From: Sciurus carolinensis
Taxonomy: Eukaryota; Chordata; Mammalia; Rodentia; Sciuridae
Length of the DNA stretch: 64,000 nt
Reading direction: 5' to 3'
Assembly: GCF_902686445.1 (NCBI RefSeq)
Contig: NC_062221.1
Coordinates: forward strand, 33,992,575-34,056,574
Part shown: positions 59,790-64,000 of the stretch, one piece after another
How positions within the stretch are numbered: the first letter of the stretch is position 1
Layout: the number at the start of each line of letters is the position of its first letter
Translations under genes and position numbers: made by a program
Notes under the pieces: model-generated
Told to the model about the DNA's origin: nothing
Database searches by the model: none
What the model saw: the letters and a program-made list of their open reading frames with translations, nothing else

Positions 59790-60431
59790 AGAGTTTCAAG
59801 ATGGTGGACTAGAGAGTGACTGCATTCCATGTTGCTCCAAGACTCAGGATTCAAGAAGAGGAGGTATTGAGAGACTCGGGACCAACTCGGAACTGCCGGG
59901 TGATCTTCCCCAACCAAGGCAGTAATCCTGGAATGCAGGGAACTTCATGGAGGAGAGTTGCCCAGCAAGATTCTCCCACCAGAGTGGTGAACCCAGACAG
60001 CTGGGCCCGTGGCAGAGGAGAGCTGCCTAGGGAGAAACTTTGCTGTAGAGCGAGGCTCTCCGGCCCAGGTGGTAGTTCCAGATTGCAGGGAAAGTCATGG
60101 AGGAGAGCTTTCCCACTGGGGTGGTAGAGCCAGAAACCCAGGGCCAGACCAGCCATGCCCCAGCCTGAAGTCTAGTGTCCCTTTGACTGACCATGGTCAA
60201 CACGTGGAGGTGCCTATGCCCACTAGTAGGAAATATACCCCACCTGAAGGCCACCATCCCTAGAGAGACAGCTTCCCTTGTAGATCACTGCATTATCAAG
60301 TTCCTCCAAACTTCAGCCTACTGAAGGCTAGGAGATGAGTTATTGGAAATCTACAGGGACATTATAAGTCATAGGGGGAAAGCTGCAATATCTCAGAGTT
60401 TCACTACTAGAGGGGAAGATACCTGAGCAAT
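59790..60431 (+). promoter_or_regulatory. L1 5' UTR (internal promoter region)
   Basis: GC-rich relative to its surroundings. TTTCAAGATGGTGGACTAG (59794-59812) carries the YY1-like AAGATGG core that positions L1 transcription start in other mammals. Two related segments, GCAGGGAACTTCATGGAGGA (59936-59955) and GCAGGGAAAGTCATGGAGGA (60085-60104), are 149 bp apart and extend into similar flanks, giving a partial internal duplication. Several 65-104-codon frames on both strands here are by-products of the high G+C content. Confidence 0.8.
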
Positions 60432-61436
60432 ATGAGAAAAAAAGGGAAGAGAATGTCCCAAACAAACCTAGAAGCTACATCAATAAAATCCAGTGACAGC
60501 ATGGTGAAAAAATGTCAGAAAGGGAGTTCAGAATGTACATAATTAAAATGATCAGAGAATCAAATGAGGAGATGAGAGAGCAAATGCAGGATTTCAATGA
60601 TCCCACCAATCAACAATTAAAAGTAAATGCGGGAAGCAAAAGATCATTTCAATAAAGAGATTCTGAAAAAAAAAAAAAAAACCAAAAATTCTTGAAATGA
60701 AGGAAATGATAAACCAAATTAAAAATCCCATAGAAAGCATAACAAATAGGATAGAATACCTGGAAGACAGAACCTCAGACATTGAACAATATATTTAATC
60801 TTGAAAACAAAGTTGTCCAAACAAAGAAGACGGTAAGAAATCCTGCACAGAATCTATGAAAACTATGGAATACAATGAAAAGGCCAGGTTTAAGAATTAT
60901 TGGGATTTAGGACTGCATAGAGAAACAAACCAAAGGAATGAACACTCTATTCAATAAAATAATATCAGAAAATTTCCCAAATCTGAAGAATGAAATGGAA
61001 AATCAAGTACAAGAGGTTGATAGGAATCCAAATATACAAAATTACAACAAACCCACACCAAGGCACATTATAATGAAAATACCTAACATACAAATAAAGA
61101 CAGAATTTTAAGGGCTGTGAGAGAAAAGAATCAAATTATATTCAGGGAGAAATCAAAACAGGTATCAGCAGATTTTTCAATCCAGACCCTAAAAGCTAGA
61201 AGGGCCTGGAACAACATTTTTCAAGCTCTGAAAGAAACTGGATGCCAACCAAGATTCTTATACCTAGCAAAACTTACTTTCAGATTTGACGATTAAATAA
61301 AATACTTCCATGATAAACAAAAGAAAAAGAATTTACAAAAAGAAAGCTGGCACTACAGGACATACTCAGCAAAATATTCCATGAGGAAGAGATGAAAAAC
61401 AACGACGTAAATCAGCAAAGGGAGGAACTACCCTAA
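60432..61436 (+). pseudogene. L1 ORF1, degenerate
   Basis: ORF1 encodes the RNA-binding, coiled-coil trimer protein that packages L1 RNA. An ATG at 60432 opens a Lys-rich start (MRKKGKRMSQTN) that shifts frame near 60510. The coiled-coil part follows in another frame (EFRMYIIKMI, EEMREQMQDF, EMKEMINQIKNPIESIT), with an A-run of 16 at 60666-60681 as one source of shift. The C-terminal part is recognisable from PRHIIMKIPN, the segment around AISADFSIQTLKARRAWNNI-like codons and LYLAKLTFRFD. Multiple stops prevent expression. Confidence 0.75.
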
Positions 61437-61466
61437 AGGAAAACCAAATAAAGGAGAAATCAAGTC

Positions 61467-61470
<4 letters not shown>

Positions 61471-61504
<34 letters not shown>
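61471..61504 (+). repeat. 34-base A-run between L1 ORF1 and ORF2
   Basis: Uninterrupted A34 immediately before the ORF2 start. L1 inter-ORF gaps are short and often A-rich, but a pure run this long is unusual. Confidence 0.95.
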
Positions 61505-61510
<6 letters not shown>

Positions 61511-61511
61511 A

Positions 61512-64000
61512 ATGATGGGGAATGCAAATCATATCTCAATAATAACCCTGAATGTTAATGGCCTGAACATATCAATCAAAAGACATAGACTGACAGATTG
61601 GATTAAAAAGAAAGATACAATATTCTGTCTTCAGGAGACTCATCTCATAGAAAGAGATACCCACAGACTGAAGGGGAAAGGATAGGAAAAAACATACCAT
61701 GTATTTGGACTCAGCAAAAAAGCCAGAATATCCATCCTCATATCAGATAATGTGGACTTCAAGACAAAGTTAGTCAGAAGGGATAAAGAAGGACATTTCA
61801 TACTGCTTAAAGGAAGTGTAAATCAGCAAGACATAACAATAATACATATCTATGCCCCAAATAGTGGCTCATCCATGTACATCAAACAAATCCTTCTCAA
61901 TTCCTGAAATCAAATAGAAAACAACACAATAATACTAGGTGACTTTAACACACCTCTCTCACCACTGGACAGAACTTCCAAACAAAATTTGAACAAAGAA
62001 ACCATAGATCTCAAAAACCCAATCAATAATTTAGACTTAAAGACATTTATAGAATATTCTATCCAACAAAAGTGAATACACTTTCTTCTCAGCAGCACAT
62101 GGATCCTTCTCTAAAATAGACCATATATTATGCCACAAAGCTCTTGTTAGCAAATACAAGAAGATAGAGATACTCCCTTGTATTCTGTCAGATCATAATG
62201 GATTGAAATTAGAAATTAATGACAGAATAAAAAACAGAAACTATCCAACACGTGGAGATTAAATAATATGCTATTGAATGATGAATGATAACAGAAGACA
62301 TCAGGGGGGAAATAAAAAAAATTCATAGAGGTAAATGAGAAAAAAGATACATCATATCAAAATCTCTGGGACACTATGAAAGCAGTATTTATAGGAATAT
62401 TTATTTCATGGAGGACTTTCAATAAAAAAAGAAAAAAATCAACAAATAAACGAACTAACACTATGGCTCAAAGCCCTAGAAAAAGAAGAAAAGATCAACA
62501 ACAAAAGTAGTAGACACAGGAAATAGTTAAAATCACAGATGATATCAATAAAATTGACACAAATGAAACAATAGAAAATATTGACAAAATAAATAGTTGG
62601 TTCTTTGAAAAAATAAACAAAATTGATAAACCTTTAGGCACACTAACAAAGAGAAAACTCAAATTACTAAAATTAGGGATGAACAAGGAAATATCACTAC
62701 AGACATGAGTGAAATACAAAACATAATTAGAAGCTATTTTGAAAATCTATACTCCAACAAAATAGAAAATCTCGAAGACATCAACATGTTTCTGGAGACA
62801 TATGATTCACCCGAACTGAATCAGGAGGACGTACACAATTTAAATAGATCAATTTCAAGTAATGAAATAGAAGAAGTTATCAAAAGCCTACCAACAAAGA
62901 AAAGTCCAGGACCAGATGGATTTTCAGCTGAGTTCTACAAAACCTTTAAAGAAGAGCTCATTCCAATACTCCTCAAAGTATTCCATGAAATAGAAGAGGA
63001 AGGAACCCTTCCATACTTATTCAATGAAGCTAATATCACCCTGATACCTAAACTAGACAGAGACACATCGAGGAAAGATAATTTGAAACCAATATCCTAA
63101 ATGAACATTGATGCAAAAGTCTCAACAAAATTTAGCAAATCGCATACAAAAATGTATTAAAAAGATAGTGCACCATGATCAAATGGGTTTTATTCCAGGG
63201 ATGCAAGGTTGGTACAACATCCCAAAATCAATAAATGTAATTCACCATATCAATGAACTTAAAGTCAAGAATCACATGATTATTTCAATAGATGCAGAAA
63301 AAGCATTTGACAAAATATGGCACCCCTTCATGCTCAAAACACTAGAAAAAATAGGGACAGTAGGAACATTCTTCAACATTTTAAAGGATATCTATGCTAA
63401 GAACATGGCCAATATCATTCTAAATGGTAAAAAATTGAAAGCATTCCCCCTAAAAACTGGAACAAGACAGGGATGCCTCTTTTATCACTTATATTCAACA
63501 TTGTCCTTGAAACTCTAGCCAGAGAAATTAGAAAGACCAAAGAAATTAAATGGATATGAATGGGAAAAAAAGAACTTGAACTATCCCTATTTGCTAATGA
63601 CATGATTCTATATTAAGTGGAGCCAGGAAATTCCACCAGACTACTTCTAGAAGTCATAAATAAACTCAGTAAAGTAACAGGATATAAGATCAATGCTCAT
63701 AAATCTAATGCGTTTTTATTCATAAGAGATGAATCCTCAGAAAGAGAACTTAGGAAAACTACCCCATTCACAATAGCCTTGAATAAAATAAAATACTTGG
63801 GAATCAATCTAACAAAAGAGGTAAAAGACCTCTACAATGAAAACTACAGAACACTAAAGAAAGAAATTAAAGAAAACCTTACACGATGGAAAGATCTACC
63901 ATGTTCTTGGATAGGCAGAATTAATATTGTCATAATGGCCATACTACCTAAAGTGCTATACAGATTCAATGCAATTCCAATTAAAATCCCAATGATGTAC
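61512..64000 (+). pseudogene. L1 ORF2 (endonuclease and RT), broken, partial
   Basis: ORF2 begins MMGNANHISIITLNVNGLN, placing the ATG at 61512. The endonuclease N-terminus shows the catalytic-site strings TLNVNGLN and CLQETHL; a TAG follows near 61685 where relatives have Trp. Further stops and shifts follow. Open blocks are 62705-63100 ([23 protein letters not shown] of the RT fingers/palm) and 63108-63518 ([25 protein letters not shown] with the first catalytic Asp). The second catalytic motif reads FAND at 63590-63601, not FADD. The window ends before the C-terminal third. Confidence 0.88.

Larger units (their letters stand above)
59790..64000 (+). mobile_element. near-full-length L1, cut by window end
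   Basis: In order: a GC-rich 5' UTR (59790-60431), degenerate ORF1 (60432 to about 61436), an inter-ORF gap with a 34-base A-run, and ORF2 from 61512 through endonuclease and RT until the window ends at the segment where the truncated L1 at 50039 begins. The 5' end starts with a CAAGATGG motif within the first 20 bases, as in full-length mammalian L1s, so this end is probably the true start. The 3' UTR, tail and right-hand TSD lie outside the window. Both ORFs are broken. Confidence 0.9.

Noticed and set aside
59816..60263. Several overlapping frames of 65-104 codons on both strands
   Set aside because: They lie in the GC-rich L1 5' UTR, where stop codons are rare. No ORF0-like product could be argued from the sequence.
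1..64000. CRISPR arrays, prokaryotic operons, integrons, phage genes
   Set aside because: No spaced direct repeats, ribosome-binding-site-led gene runs or bacterial protein families are present. The window is mammalian.
1..64000. tRNA, snRNA, miRNA or rRNA genes
   Set aside because: The only tRNA-like sequences are ID, dimeric SINE and MIR bodies. I saw no intact cloverleaf or snRNA core, and miRNA hairpins cannot be judged by eye.

Overview
This window looks like gene-poor, AT-rich nuclear DNA from a rodent, most probably a squirrel (Sciuridae). The inference rests on the repeats: tRNA-Ala-derived ID SINEs, dimeric SINEs made of a 7SL-derived (B1-like) left half joined to an ID-like right half (B1-dID/MEN type, known from sciurids and dormice), abundant LINE-1 (L1), ERVL-MaLR LTRs and old MIR elements. 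I found no intact cellular protein-coding gene, no recognisable structural RNA gene and no CRISPR array or other prokaryotic system. Nearly all long reading frames are L1 ORF2 pieces or chance frames.

Layout. 1-2731: unique AT-rich DNA. 2732-4815: a twin-primed (inverted) L1 with target-site duplication (TSD), carrying an ID SINE. 5597-8599: a 5'-truncated minus-strand L1 with a telomere-like tract in its 3' UTR. 9277-9728: a tiny L1 3' end that carried about 250 bp of foreign 3' flank with it. 10.9-23.9 kb: AT-rich DNA with scattered SINEs and one old repeat. 23881-24305: an ERVL-MaLR solo LTR. 24715-25183: a class II-like solo LTR with a perfect 6-bp TSD. 25-35.7 kb: AT-rich, two MIRs, a CA repeat, two SINEs. 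35768-39966: a MaLR array, LTR-internal-LTR-internal-LTR, with one 5-bp TSD around the whole. 40-46 kb: AT-rich, microsatellites, a MIR and an unidentified minus-strand broken reading frame (44027-44425). 46-55 kb: old repeats, a younger plus-strand L1 3' half (50039-51579), a very old minus-strand L1 and a class I-like solo LTR. 55.2-57.7 kb: two minus-strand L1s, one twin-primed. 59790-64000: the first 4.2 kb of a near-full-length plus-strand L1 (5' UTR, ORF1, ORF2), cut by the window edge.

Nothing here acts as a pathway. The elements are related as copies of a few retroelement families and by nesting of younger into older copies. The most informative structures are the three-LTR MaLR array, the L1 3' transduction, the two twin-priming inversions, the TTAGGG-like tract in the younger L1 3' UTRs, and an L1 copy that apparently used a new upstream AATAAA. 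All family names come from reading by eye; none was checked against a repeat library.
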